From Stenotrophomonas maltophilia (GTDB lineage: Bacteria > Pseudomonadota > Gammaproteobacteria > Xanthomonadales > Xanthomonadaceae): DNA of 36,656 bases. Where the stretch lies: positions 11,240-47,895 of the forward strand of contig NZ_RAVT01000019.1 in NCBI RefSeq assembly GCF_013464915.1, read 5' to 3'. The translations under genes were made by a program, and so were the position numbers. Below the pieces are notes generated by a model that did not search any database, was not told the DNA's origin, and saw only the letters and a program-made list of their open reading frames with translations. The number at the start of each line of letters is the position of its first letter. Within the stretch, counting starts at the first letter, position 1. Below, piece after piece: positions 26,566 through 33,894 of the stretch.

Positions 26566-26585
26566 CGCCGGGCATTGGCCCGGCG
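26566..26585. terminator. Hairpin between convergent genes
   Basis: A perfect 8-bp stem CGCCGGGC / GCCCGGCG has an ATTG loop, between genes ending at 26550 (+) and 26600 (-). There is no T tract on either side, so termination is only possible, not certain. Confidence 0.4.
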
Positions 26586-26599
26586 GTCACGAGGGTGTC

Positions 26600-27004
26600 T
26601 CAATACCCCGCCGCGGTGAACGCATCCAGCACCGCATCGCGCAGGGCATCGGGCAGCGCCTCGATGTCCATGGCGCGGTCATCCAGGTGCAGGCCGGGAT
26701 CGAGGGTACTGGCGCGGCCCTGGGCCAGTGCCTGCAGCCACAGCAGTACGCAGATCACGAACTCGCGCTCATGGCCCAGCCGCAACTGGCTGGCGCCGCG
26801 CTCGATCACTTCGAACGGGTACCACTCCTGGGCATCGTTGAACGTGCCACCCTGCTGCAGCACCGTCTGCAATTGCTGCAGGTGGCGCGGGCCGTCGTCG
26901 CCGGCATCGCACAGTGCGGCGATCCAGGTCAGTTCGGCGGTACTGGCGGACAGCGCCAGCGACCGTTCCGGTGAGGCGGATGCAACTGCAGCCAGACCTT
27001 CCAT
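26600..27004 (-). CDS. Hypothetical protein, 134 residues
   Basis: I do not recognise this family. The product is soluble, acidic, mostly helical and has no signal peptide or membrane helix. Notable segments are AELTWIAALCDAGDDGPRHL, AQEWYPFEVIERGASQLRLG and EREFVICVLLWLQALAQG. It has ordinary G+C and codon use like its neighbours, which supports it being a real gene. It is divergent from prlC across 171 bases. Confidence 0.65.
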   Translation of the reverse strand: MEGLAAVASASPERSLALSASTAELTWIAALCDAGDDGPRHLQQLQTVLQQGGTFNDAQEWYPFEVIERGASQLRLGHEREFVICVLLWLQALAQGRASTLDPGLHLDDRAMDIEALPDALRDAVLDAFTAAGY

Positions 27005-27102
27005 GTGGGGCCTCGTTCGATACGTACCGCTGCGGACTCCCCCGCAGCCAAAGCTTCGAACCCTGACCGTAAGGCCGACGTGAATATCGGGCCGCGTGCC
27101 CC

Positions 27103-27131
27103 TTGTCAGCCACGCCTGGCAGCGCCATATC
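27103..27131 (+). promoter_or_regulatory. Candidate promoter of prlC
   Basis: TTGTCA (27103-27108) and CATATC (27126-27131) are 17 bases apart, with the prlC start 45 bases further on. The -10 match is weak. Confidence 0.3.
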
Positions 27132-27175
27132 TAGCGGGCTGCCCGCCTGCCGGGCCCGTACCCTGGAGACCTGCC

Positions 27176-29206
27176 GTGACCGTTGCCAACCCCCTGCTCG
27201 ATTTTTCCGGCCTGCCGCGTTTCGAGGCGATCCGCCCGGAGCATGTGGCGCCGGCGCTGGATGTGCTGCTGGCCGAGGCGGAAGCCGCAGTCAGCGCCGC
27301 CGAGCAGGTGCAGCCGGTCACCTGGCAGGCCTTCGTGGCCCCGCTGGACGATGCCACCGAACGCCTGTGGCGCGCCTGGGGCCTGGTCGGCCACCTGCAG
27401 GGCGTAGTCAACACCCCCGAGCTGCGCGAGGCCTACAACAGCAACCTGCCGCGGGTGACCCGCTTCGCCAGTGCACTGGGCCAGAACCTGGCGCTGTATC
27501 GCCAGTACCAGGCACTGGCCAGCAGCCCCGAGGCGGCGACCTTTGATGAGGCCCAGCGCAAGGTGCTGGACAACACCCTGCGCGATTTCCGCCTGGGGGG
27601 CGCCGAACTGGAGCCCGAGGCGCAGCAGCGCTTCGCCGCGATCAAGGAGGAACTGTCGGCGCTGTCGGCGAAGTTCTCGCAGAACGTGCTGGACGCTACC
27701 GATGCGTGGTCGCTGATCGTCGAGGACCAAGCGCGCCTGGCCGGCCTGCCCGATGACGTGAAGGCCGCCGCGCACGCTGCGGCAGAAAGGGATGGGAAAA
27801 CAGGCTGGAAACTGACCCTGCAGATGCCGTGCTACCTGCCGGTGCAGACCTGGGGCGAGGACCGTGACCTGCGCGAGATCCTGTATCGCGCCAGTGCGCA
27901 GCGCGCATCCGAATTCGGCGACGACGCGCTGGACAACGGCGGCAACATCGACCGCATCCTCGCCCTGCGCGCAGAGCTGGCTGCGCTGCTGGGTTTCGGC
28001 TCGTATGGTGACTATTCGGTGGCGACCAAGATGGCGCAGGACCCGGCCGAAGTACTCGGCTTCCTGCGTGATCTGGCCGCGCGCGCCAAACCGTTCGCGG
28101 CCAGGGACCGCGCCGAGCTGGAGCAGTTCGCGCGCGGGCAGCTGGGCATCGAGCCGTTGCAGGCCTGGGACCTGGCCTTCGCCGCCGATCGCCTGAAGCA
28201 GGCGCGCTACAGCTATTCCGAGCAGGAAGTGAAGCAGTACTTCACCGAACCGAAGGTACTGGGCGGCCTGTTCTCGGTGATCGAGCAGCTGTACGGCCTG
28301 CGTGTGCAGGAGGACAGCGCGCCGGTGTGGCATGACGACGTGCGCTTCTTCCGCCTGGTCGATGCGCAGGGCACGCTGGTCGGCCAGTTCTATCTGGATC
28401 TGTATGCGCGCGAGGGCAAGCGCGGTGGCGCGTGGATGGATGACTGCCGCAACCGCCGCGTGCGCGCCGATGGCAGCGTGCAGACGCCGCTGGTCTACCT
28501 GGTGTGCAACTTCGGCCGCGGTGCCAATGGCAAGCCGGCCACCTTCAGCCACAATGAAGTGACCACCCTGTTCCATGAAATGGGCCATGGCCTGCACCAG
28601 CTGCTGACCCGCATTGGTGAACTGGGCGTAGCCGGCATCAATGGCGTGGAATGGGATGCAGTGGAACTGCCCAGCCAGTTCATGGAGAACTTCTGCTGGG
28701 AATGGGACCACCTTCAGGCCATGACCGCGCACGTGGACAGCGGCGAACCGCTGCCGCGCGCGCTGTACGAGCGCATGCTGGCCGCGCGCAACTTCCACAG
28801 CGGCATGGCCACCGTGCGCCAGCTGGAGTTCGGCCTGTTCGACATGCTGCTGCACAGCCAGTTCGAACCGGCACAGGACAGCGTGCTGGCACTGCTCGAT
28901 CGGGTGCGCGCGGAAGTGGCGGTGAACCATCCGCCGGTCTGGAACCGCTTCCCGCACCAGTTCAGCCACATCTTCGCCGGCGGCTACGCGGCCGGTTACT
29001 ACAGCTACAAGTGGGCCGAGGTGCTGAGCGCCGATGCCTACGCCGCGTTCGAGGAAGCGCCGCAGGCGCTGGCGGAAACCGGTGCACGCTTCCGCGATGA
29101 GATCCTGTCGCGGGGTGGCAGCCGCTCGGCGGCGGAGAACTTCCGGGCCTTCCGCGGCCGCGCACCGCAGATCGACGCGCTGCTGCGCCATTCGGGCATG
29201 GCGTAA
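27176..29206 (+). CDS. prlC: Oligopeptidase A (M3 zinc metallopeptidase)
   Basis: This cytoplasmic endopeptidase degrades oligopeptides, including cleaved signal peptides. The 676-residue protein is close to E. coli PrlC (680). The zinc site is HEMGH (467-471) in TLFHEMGHGLHQLL, with the third ligand glutamate in GVEWDAVELPSQ downstream. The C-terminal NRFPHQFSHIFAGGYAAGYYSYKW segment is the M3 substrate-binding loop. The start is GTG at 27176 (MTVANPLLDFSGLPRF) with CTGGAGA upstream; the frame is open to 27005, but that part has no protein character. A 686-codon opposite-strand frame is a shadow. Confidence 0.96.
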   Translation: MTVANPLLDFSGLPRFEAIRPEHVAPALDVLLAEAEAAVSAAEQVQPVTWQAFVAPLDDATERLWRAWGLVGHLQGVVNTPELREAYNSNLPRVTRFASALGQNLALYRQYQALASSPEAATFDEAQRKVLDNTLRDFRLGGAELEPEAQQRFAAIKEELSALSAKFSQNVLDATDAWSLIVEDQARLAGLPDDVKAAAHAAAERDGKTGWKLTLQMPCYLPVQTWGEDRDLREILYRASAQRASEFGDDALDNGGNIDRILALRAELAALLGFGSYGDYSVATKMAQDPAEVLGFLRDLAARAKPFAARDRAELEQFARGQLGIEPLQAWDLAFAADRLKQARYSYSEQEVKQYFTEPKVLGGLFSVIEQLYGLRVQEDSAPVWHDDVRFFRLVDAQGTLVGQFYLDLYAREGKRGGAWMDDCRNRRVRADGSVQTPLVYLVCNFGRGANGKPATFSHNEVTTLFHEMGHGLHQLLTRIGELGVAGINGVEWDAVELPSQFMENFCWEWDHLQAMTAHVDSGEPLPRALYERMLAARNFHSGMATVRQLEFGLFDMLLHSQFEPAQDSVLALLDRVRAEVAVNHPPVWNRFPHQFSHIFAGGYAAGYYSYKWAEVLSADAYAAFEEAPQALAETGARFRDEILSRGGSRSAAENFRAFRGRAPQIDALLRHSGMA

Positions 29207-29214
29207 GGTGTCTG

Positions 29215-29238
29215 GTAGGTGCCAACCTTGGTTGGCAC
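29215..29238 (+). repeat. SMAG (GTAG) repeat after prlC
   Basis: GTAG is followed by the stem GTGCCAACC / GGTTGGCAC, eight bases after the prlC stop. Confidence 0.8.
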
Positions 29239-29243
29239 GTTCG

Positions 29244-29311
29244 AAAAAAGGGGACGGAGGGGATTAAGTCGTTTGTGCACAAACGACTTAATCCCCTCCG
29301 TCCCCTTTTTT
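29244..29311. repeat. GGGACGGAGGGGATTAAG inverted repeat, copy 2 (perfect 68-base palindrome)
   Basis: Sixty-eight bases read the same on both strands, centred at 29277.5 on TTTGTGCACAAA. The arms match those of the copy at 24717-24795, with A tracts outside. It lies between the convergent prlC and SDR genes, and its last base is the first base of the SDR stop codon on the plus strand. It can act as a bidirectional terminator. Confidence 0.95.
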
Positions 29312-30114
29312 CATTCGGCGTAGATCATCTTCCGGGTCATGCCGCCGTCGACGATGAAATCCTGTCCGGTGCTGAAGCCGGACAGCGAGGACAGCAGGTA
29401 CACCGCCAGCGCGCCGATGTCCTCGGGTTCACCCACGCGACCGACCGGGTGCTGGCCGTGGTCGGTGGCCGAATACGCAGGCGCGTGCCGGCGCGAGGGT
29501 GCCTGCCAGGCCGTGGTGCCGATCCAGCCGGGGCTGATGCTGTTCACCCGCACCGCCGGGCCGGCACTGATCGCCAGCGCATGGGTGAAGGCGACCAGCC
29601 CGCCCTTGGCCGCCGCATAGGCCTCGCTGTGTGCTTCGGACTGCCAGGCGCGGGTGGAGGCAACGTTGATGATCGAACCCGCGGCACTGGCCGTCAGCGC
29701 CGGCAATGCGTGCTTGCTGCACAGGAACGCGCCATGCAGCGACGACAGGCGGCGCTGCCATTCGTCCCATGCCATGTCCTGCAGCGCGGTGCCGTGCGGC
29801 CCGGCGATGCCGGCGTTGTTGACCAGTCCGTCGATACGGCCGAACCGCTGCAGGGCCACGGCGACGAAGTCGCGCACGCTGGCTTCGTCGGTGATGTCCA
29901 GGCGCTGGAACGCGGCATCATCACCGCGCTGCCATTCCGCCAGACACGCCTCCCCGGCCTCCACGTCCAGGTCGCCGATCAGCACGCGTCCGCCGGCGCC
30001 GAGCACGGCCTGGGCGACGCCACGGCCGATGCCGTTGGCGCCGCCGGTGACCAGCACCACCTTGCCCTGCAGCGGTGCCACCGGCCACGCCGCGATCGGT
30101 GGCACCGTGCTCAT
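29311..30114 (-). CDS. Short-chain dehydrogenase/reductase (SDR)
   Basis: The 267-residue classical SDR has the cofactor motif VTGGANGIGRG (about 23-33), NNAG, a catalytic serine in INVASTRAWQ and the catalytic Y-x-x-x-K in EAYAAAKGG. The acidic residue after the second strand (IGDLDVEAG) suggests NAD(H). The C-terminal SGFSTGQDFIVDGGMTRKM is typical. Substrate unknown. The start MSTVPPIAAW at 30114 overlaps the stop of the DUF1415 gene by ATGA, so the two are translationally coupled. Confidence 0.9.
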   Translation of the reverse strand: MSTVPPIAAWPVAPLQGKVVLVTGGANGIGRGVAQAVLGAGGRVLIGDLDVEAGEACLAEWQRGDDAAFQRLDITDEASVRDFVAVALQRFGRIDGLVNNAGIAGPHGTALQDMAWDEWQRRLSSLHGAFLCSKHALPALTASAAGSIINVASTRAWQSEAHSEAYAAAKGGLVAFTHALAISAGPAVRVNSISPGWIGTTAWQAPSRRHAPAYSATDHGQHPVGRVGEPEDIGALAVYLLSSLSGFSTGQDFIVDGGMTRKMIYAE

Positions 30115-30677
30115 GACAGGTCGTCGCCACGCAGGCGGCGATGCCAGCCGTCCACGCCGATGCGGTCCAGGGTCTGGATGTTGCGCTCGACGATCACGTC
30201 CGGGTCCGGATAGACGTCCACCGCGCGTGCGACGCTGTCCTCGCGCAGCAGGTGCAGGGTGGGGAAGGGGGCACGGTTGGTGTAGTTGCTGGCGTCGTTG
30301 GCCGCCACGCCCTCGAACTGGTAATCCGGATGGAAGCTGGCCACCTGCAGGATGCCCTGCAGATCCAGTGCCTCGATCGCCGCATCGGCGTTGTCGAGGA
30401 AGTCGTTGTAGTCGAGGAAGTCGGTCAGCACCTGCGGATGCACGATCAGCGTGGTATCGATCTGCTCGGCCGGCGTATCGCGCAGCAGCACCAGTTCCTC
30501 GGCCAGCTGTTCGACCAGCGCTTCGGGCGTGGTCGCATCGCTGAGCACGAAACGGACCTGGTCCTTCACGTACACCGCCTTGGCGAACGGGCACAGGTTC
30601 AGGCCGATGACGATGCGCTCCAGCCACAGGCGGGTGGCGGCGATCGGGTCATCGGTGGGCAGGTGGGTATCGGTCAT
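30111..30677 (-). CDS. DUF1415 family protein
   Basis: The 188-residue soluble protein starts MTDTHLPTDDPIAATRLWLE and carries the conserved stretch VIGLNLCPFAKAVY, with a cysteine followed by proline, which marks the DUF1415 family. Other conserved parts are DYNDFLDNADAAIEAL and ASFHPDYQFEG. Function is unknown. An upstream in-frame ATG at 30707 would add ten residues; the shorter start is chosen because conservation is expected to begin near PTDDPI. It is the first gene of a two-gene operon with the SDR and is divergent from the aldehyde dehydrogenase. Confidence 0.85.
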   Translation of the reverse strand: MTDTHLPTDDPIAATRLWLERIVIGLNLCPFAKAVYVKDQVRFVLSDATTPEALVEQLAEELVLLRDTPAEQIDTTLIVHPQVLTDFLDYNDFLDNADAAIEALDLQGILQVASFHPDYQFEGVAANDASNYTNRAPFPTLHLLREDSVARAVDVYPDPDVIVERNIQTLDRIGVDGWHRRLRGDDLS

Positions 30678-30809
30678 GGCGGGCACGTCGGCTGGCGGGG
30701 CGGACATTGTAGGCAGTGTGCCGCCGCCGCGCTGTTCACTGTGCAGGAACTGGACAGTCGCCATGCTGGAAATTCCCGCCGATTCAAGCCCTTGTGGGCG
30801 ACCGCCGAA

Positions 30810-30825
30810 TGGCCGATTGCCTGCC
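30810..30825 (+). promoter_or_regulatory. Possible sigma54 promoter of the dehydrogenase operon
   Basis: TGGCCGATTGCCTGCC has GG (30811-30812) and GC (30823-30824) exactly ten bases apart, with TGGC and TGC conserved. The middle bases do not fit the consensus. The start would be near 30836, 35 bases before the ATG. Confidence 0.35.
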
Positions 30826-30870
30826 GCGGACGACGGGCGTGGAATGGACGCACGACACAGGAGGACACCC

Positions 30871-32337
30871 ATGACTGCATCTTCCCCGTGGCTGCCGGAC
30901 GCCCTTTGGGCCGGGGCCTTCTTCGATGGTCACTGGCAGGCGGCCGAGCAACGGCAGCCGGTGATCGAGCCGGCTACCGGCAACACTCTCGGCGAAATCG
31001 GCCTGGCCGACCCGGCGCAGGTGGCGCGCTCATCGGCGGCCGCTGCCCAGGCGCAACAGGCCTGGGCATCCGCACCTTACGAGCAGCGCGCTGAGGTGCT
31101 GCGCAAAGCGGCGCGCCTGGCTGAAGAGAACATCGACACCCTGGTCGAGTGGCTGGTGCGCGAAAGCGGCTCGACCCGGCTCAAGGCGGGCTTCGAGGCC
31201 AAGGTCACCATCAAGGCGTTGCATGAGGCGGCAGCGCTGCCCTCGCGCAGCACCGGCGAGATCCTGCCGTCCGAGCCGGGCCGGCTGAACCTGGCGCGGC
31301 GTCGGCCGCTGGGCGTGGTCGGCGTCATCTCACCCTTCAACTTCCCGCTGTACCTGGCCATGCGCGCGGTGGCGCCGGCCATCGCGCTGGGCAACGCGGT
31401 GGTGCTCAAGCCGGACCCGCGCACGGCAGTGTGCGGCGGCGCGGTGATCGCACGCCTGTTCGAGCAGGCCGGCCTGCCGGCGGGTGTGCTGCACATGCTG
31501 CCCGGCGATGGCGCGGCCGGTGCAGCGCTGACCAGCGATCCGCACGTGGCGATGATCCAGTTCACCGGTTCCACCGCCGCCGGGCGCAAGGTCGGCGAAG
31601 CGGCGGGCAAGCATCTGAAGAAGGTTTCGCTGGAGCTGGGTGGCAAGAATTCGCTGATCATCCTTGATGATGCCGACCTCGACCTGGCGGTGGCCAACAC
31701 CGCGTGGGGCGTCTATCTGCATCAGGGCCAGATCTGCATGGCGACCGGCCGCGTGCTGGTGCATCGGAAGATCCATGATGCATTCCTGCAGAAGCTGGTG
31801 GCCAAGGCCAATTCGCTGAAGGTGGGAGATCCGGCACGCGAAGAGGTGGCCATCGGCCCGCTGATCAATGCTGGCCAGCGTGACCACGCCGCGCGCGTGG
31901 TCGAGCAGGCGGTGCAGGCCGGTGCCTCGCTGGAGGCGGGCGGTACGCACCGCGATCTGTTCTTCGCGCCGACCGTGCTTGGCAATGTCTCTGCCGACAA
32001 TCCAGCCTTCAACGAAGAGATCTTCGCGCCGGTGGCGGTGGTGGTGCCGTTCGACGATGACGACCAGGCCGTGCAGCTGGCCAACGACAGCGAGTACGGA
32101 CTGTCGATGGCCATCGTCTCCAGCAACGTCGGCCGCGCGCTGAAGCTGGGCGAGCGCCTGCGCACCGGATTGCTGCACATCAACGACCAGACCGTGAACG
32201 ACGAAGTGATCAATCCCTTCGGCGGCGTCGGTGCATCCGGCAACGGCACCAGTATCGGCGGCCCCGCCAACGGGGAAGAGTTCACCCAGTGGCAGTGGTT
32301 GACCGTCAAGGGCGAAGCGCCCGCTTACCCGATCTGA
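30871..32337 (+). CDS. Aldehyde dehydrogenase (benzaldehyde dehydrogenase-like)
   Basis: The 488-residue NAD(P)+-dependent enzyme oxidises an aldehyde to the acid. The general base is E255 in SLELGGKNSL, the nucleophile C289 in GQICMATGR. The cofactor site shows FNFPLYLAMR and FTGSTAAGRKVG. PFGGVGASGNGTSIGGPAN near the end resembles benzaldehyde or vanillin dehydrogenases. A perfect AGGAGG (30859-30864) precedes the ATG at 30871; the frame is open further upstream but unsupported. The alcohol dehydrogenase follows after 17 bases, implying an alcohol to aldehyde to acid route. Confidence 0.92.
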   Translation: MTASSPWLPDALWAGAFFDGHWQAAEQRQPVIEPATGNTLGEIGLADPAQVARSSAAAAQAQQAWASAPYEQRAEVLRKAARLAEENIDTLVEWLVRESGSTRLKAGFEAKVTIKALHEAAALPSRSTGEILPSEPGRLNLARRRPLGVVGVISPFNFPLYLAMRAVAPAIALGNAVVLKPDPRTAVCGGAVIARLFEQAGLPAGVLHMLPGDGAAGAALTSDPHVAMIQFTGSTAAGRKVGEAAGKHLKKVSLELGGKNSLIILDDADLDLAVANTAWGVYLHQGQICMATGRVLVHRKIHDAFLQKLVAKANSLKVGDPAREEVAIGPLINAGQRDHAARVVEQAVQAGASLEAGGTHRDLFFAPTVLGNVSADNPAFNEEIFAPVAVVVPFDDDDQAVQLANDSEYGLSMAIVSSNVGRALKLGERLRTGLLHINDQTVNDEVINPFGGVGASGNGTSIGGPANGEEFTQWQWLTVKGEAPAYPI

Positions 32338-32354
32338 TCGAAGGAGCCATCACG

Positions 32355-33482
32355 ATGAACGACAACACCGCAACCCGTGAGATCACCGCTGCCGTGGTAC
32401 GCGGCAAGGAACAGCCCTTCGTCATCGAGCAGGCGCGGTTGCGCGGCCCGCAGGACGACGAGGTCCTGGTGAAGGTGGTGGCGACCGGCCTGTGCCACAC
32501 CGATCTGATCGTGCGCGATCAGTACTACCCGGTGCCCTTGCCCGCGGTGCTCGGCCACGAAGGCGCCGGCATCGTGGAAGCGGTTGGCCCCAACGTGCGC
32601 GACCTCAAGGTGGGCGACCACGTGGTGCTGACCTATGGCGCCTGTGGTCACTGCAATCCGTGCCGGGGCGGTCATGGTGCCTACTGCAAGGACTTCTTTG
32701 CGCTGAACTTCGGTGGCGATGATGGCCACGGCCATACCGCGATCACCGATGCGCAGGGCCAGCCGCTGCACGACCATTTCTTCGCGCAGTCTTCGTTTGC
32801 CACCTTCGCCATCGCGCGCGAGATCAATGCCATCAAGGTGCCCGACGACGCGCCTCTGGAACTGCTGGGGCCGCTGGGCTGCGGCATCCAGACCGGTGCC
32901 GGTGCGGTCCTCAATTCGCTGCAGGTGCGTTCGGGCAGCAGCTTCGCCAGCTACGGCGCCGGTGCGGTGGGCCTGAGCGCGGTGATGGCGGCCAAGGTGG
33001 CAGGCGCCACCACCATCATCGCCATCGACGTGGTGTCCTCACGCCTGGAGCTGGCGCTGGAACTGGGCGCCACCCACGTGGTCAACAGCCGCGAGACCGA
33101 TGTGGTCGAGGCCGTGCGCGCGATCACTGGCGGTGGTGCTGATTTCGCACTGGAATCGACCGGTCGCCCGGAGGTGCTGTCGGCTGGTATCGAGGCGCTG
33201 GGTGGCTTGGGGATGATGGGCGTGGTCGGCGCACCGAAGCTGGGTACCACGGCCAGCTTCGATGTGAACAACCTGCTGTTGGGGGGCCGCAGCATCCGCG
33301 GCATCGTGGAGGGTGACAGCGTGCCGCAGGTGTTCATTCCGCAGCTGGTGACGCTGTTCCAGCAGGGCCGCTTCCCGTTCGACAAGCTGGTGAAGTTCTA
33401 CCCGCTGGAACAGATCAACCAGGCGGCGGAGGACAGCACGAAGGGGATCACGCTGAAGCCGATCCTGCGGATCGCCGCGTAA
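32355..33482 (+). CDS. Zinc-dependent alcohol dehydrogenase (aryl-alcohol type)
   Basis: The 375-residue medium-chain dehydrogenase has catalytic zinc ligand C47 (GLCHTDL), GHEGAGIVE, the four-cysteine structural zinc site C-x2-C-x2-C-x7-C (CGHCNPCRGGHGAYC), and the coenzyme fold YGAGAVGLSAV. D in AIDVVSSRL points to NAD. The sequence looks like benzyl-alcohol or aryl-alcohol dehydrogenases (XylB/AreB type). AAGGAG (32341-32346) lies just before the ATG at 32355. It forms an operon with the aldehyde dehydrogenase. Confidence 0.9.
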   Translation: MNDNTATREITAAVVRGKEQPFVIEQARLRGPQDDEVLVKVVATGLCHTDLIVRDQYYPVPLPAVLGHEGAGIVEAVGPNVRDLKVGDHVVLTYGACGHCNPCRGGHGAYCKDFFALNFGGDDGHGHTAITDAQGQPLHDHFFAQSSFATFAIAREINAIKVPDDAPLELLGPLGCGIQTGAGAVLNSLQVRSGSSFASYGAGAVGLSAVMAAKVAGATTIIAIDVVSSRLELALELGATHVVNSRETDVVEAVRAITGGGADFALESTGRPEVLSAGIEALGGLGMMGVVGAPKLGTTASFDVNNLLLGGRSIRGIVEGDSVPQVFIPQLVTLFQQGRFPFDKLVKFYPLEQINQAAEDSTKGITLKPILRIAA

Positions 33483-33491
33483 CGGGCATCG

Positions 33492-33516
33492 GTAGTGCCG
33501 GCCGCTGGCCGGCAAC
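33492..33516 (+). repeat. SMAG (GTAG) repeat after the alcohol dehydrogenase gene
   Basis: GTAG is followed by the stem TGCCGGCC / GGCCGGCA. The 25-base element is identical to the copy at 36606-36630. Confidence 0.85.
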
Positions 33517-33619
33517 AGCAAAAGCCGGCTATCCGTGGGTTGGCGGGGTGGGTCCGGTTGCGGGGGGCGCTGCAAGTTCCCCTCCGGGGTCCGGCCCAGC
33601 CGCTGGCGGCTGTGCGTTC

Positions 33620-33657
33620 GGGCGCTTGCGAAGCAGTGCTTCGCAAGCAAAGCGCCC
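33620..33657. repeat. Long inverted repeat in the mosaic
   Basis: CTTGCGAAGCA (33625-33635) and TGCTTCGCAAG (33637-33647) pair perfectly around a single G. GGGCG outside (33620-33624) pairs again with CGCCC (33653-33657) past a short bulge. Confidence 0.7.
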
Positions 33658-33757
33658 TCACCCATGTAAGCTCGGTCGCCGCATCCATGCGGCTCACGCC
33701 CCCGCAACGGGATCCACCCCGCCTTCGACAGTTTTCTGCGAGCTGTCGGTACCGCAC

Positions 33758-33798
33758 GGGGTCGGATCCGTTTTCCACGGGAAAACGGCTCTGACCCC
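33758..33798. repeat. GGGGTC-armed inverted repeat
   Basis: Arms of 19 bases (33758-33776 and 33780-33798) pair with two mismatches around an ACG loop. The outer motif GGGGTCAGAGCCGTTTTCC reads on the minus strand. The layout (A/T edge, GGGG, long arms) resembles the GGGACGGAGGGG repeats elsewhere in the window. Confidence 0.65.
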
Positions 33799-33830
33799 TT
33801 GTTGGATTTCTTGTCTGAATGTCCGATGGA

Positions 33831-33847
33831 AACGGAAACATTCCGTT
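33831..33847. promoter_or_regulatory. Operator-like palindrome upstream of the regulator gene
   Basis: AACGGAA-ACA-TTCCGTT is a perfect palindrome with 7-base arms and a 3-base spacer, about 50 bases before the regulator ATG. It is a candidate autoregulatory site; no identical copy is seen upstream of the aldehyde dehydrogenase gene. Confidence 0.4.
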
Positions 33848-33894
33848 GCCGGGACGTAACGCGGGCAGGACGTGCGTGGGTGTACTCTGCCTCC

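Larger units (their letters stand above)
33483..33830. other. Repeat mosaic between alcohol dehydrogenase and regulator
   Basis: This gene-free stretch of about 350 bases holds a SMAG element (33492-33516), a long GC-rich hairpin (33620-33657) and a GGGGTC-armed inverted repeat (33758-33798). A small stem CGACAG / CTGTCG lies at 33726-33748. The short open frames here are frame shadows of the repeats. Confidence 0.6.

Noticed and set aside
27131-29191. A 686-codon open frame opposite prlC
   Set aside because: It mirrors prlC, a clearly real gene, and is rich in Gln, Arg, His and Ala, as expected of a shadow frame in high G+C DNA. It has no recognisable motif.
33620-33657. Long hairpin as a terminator of the alcohol dehydrogenase gene
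   Set aside because: No T tract follows on either strand and it lies about 140 bases past the stop, so it is listed only as a repeat.
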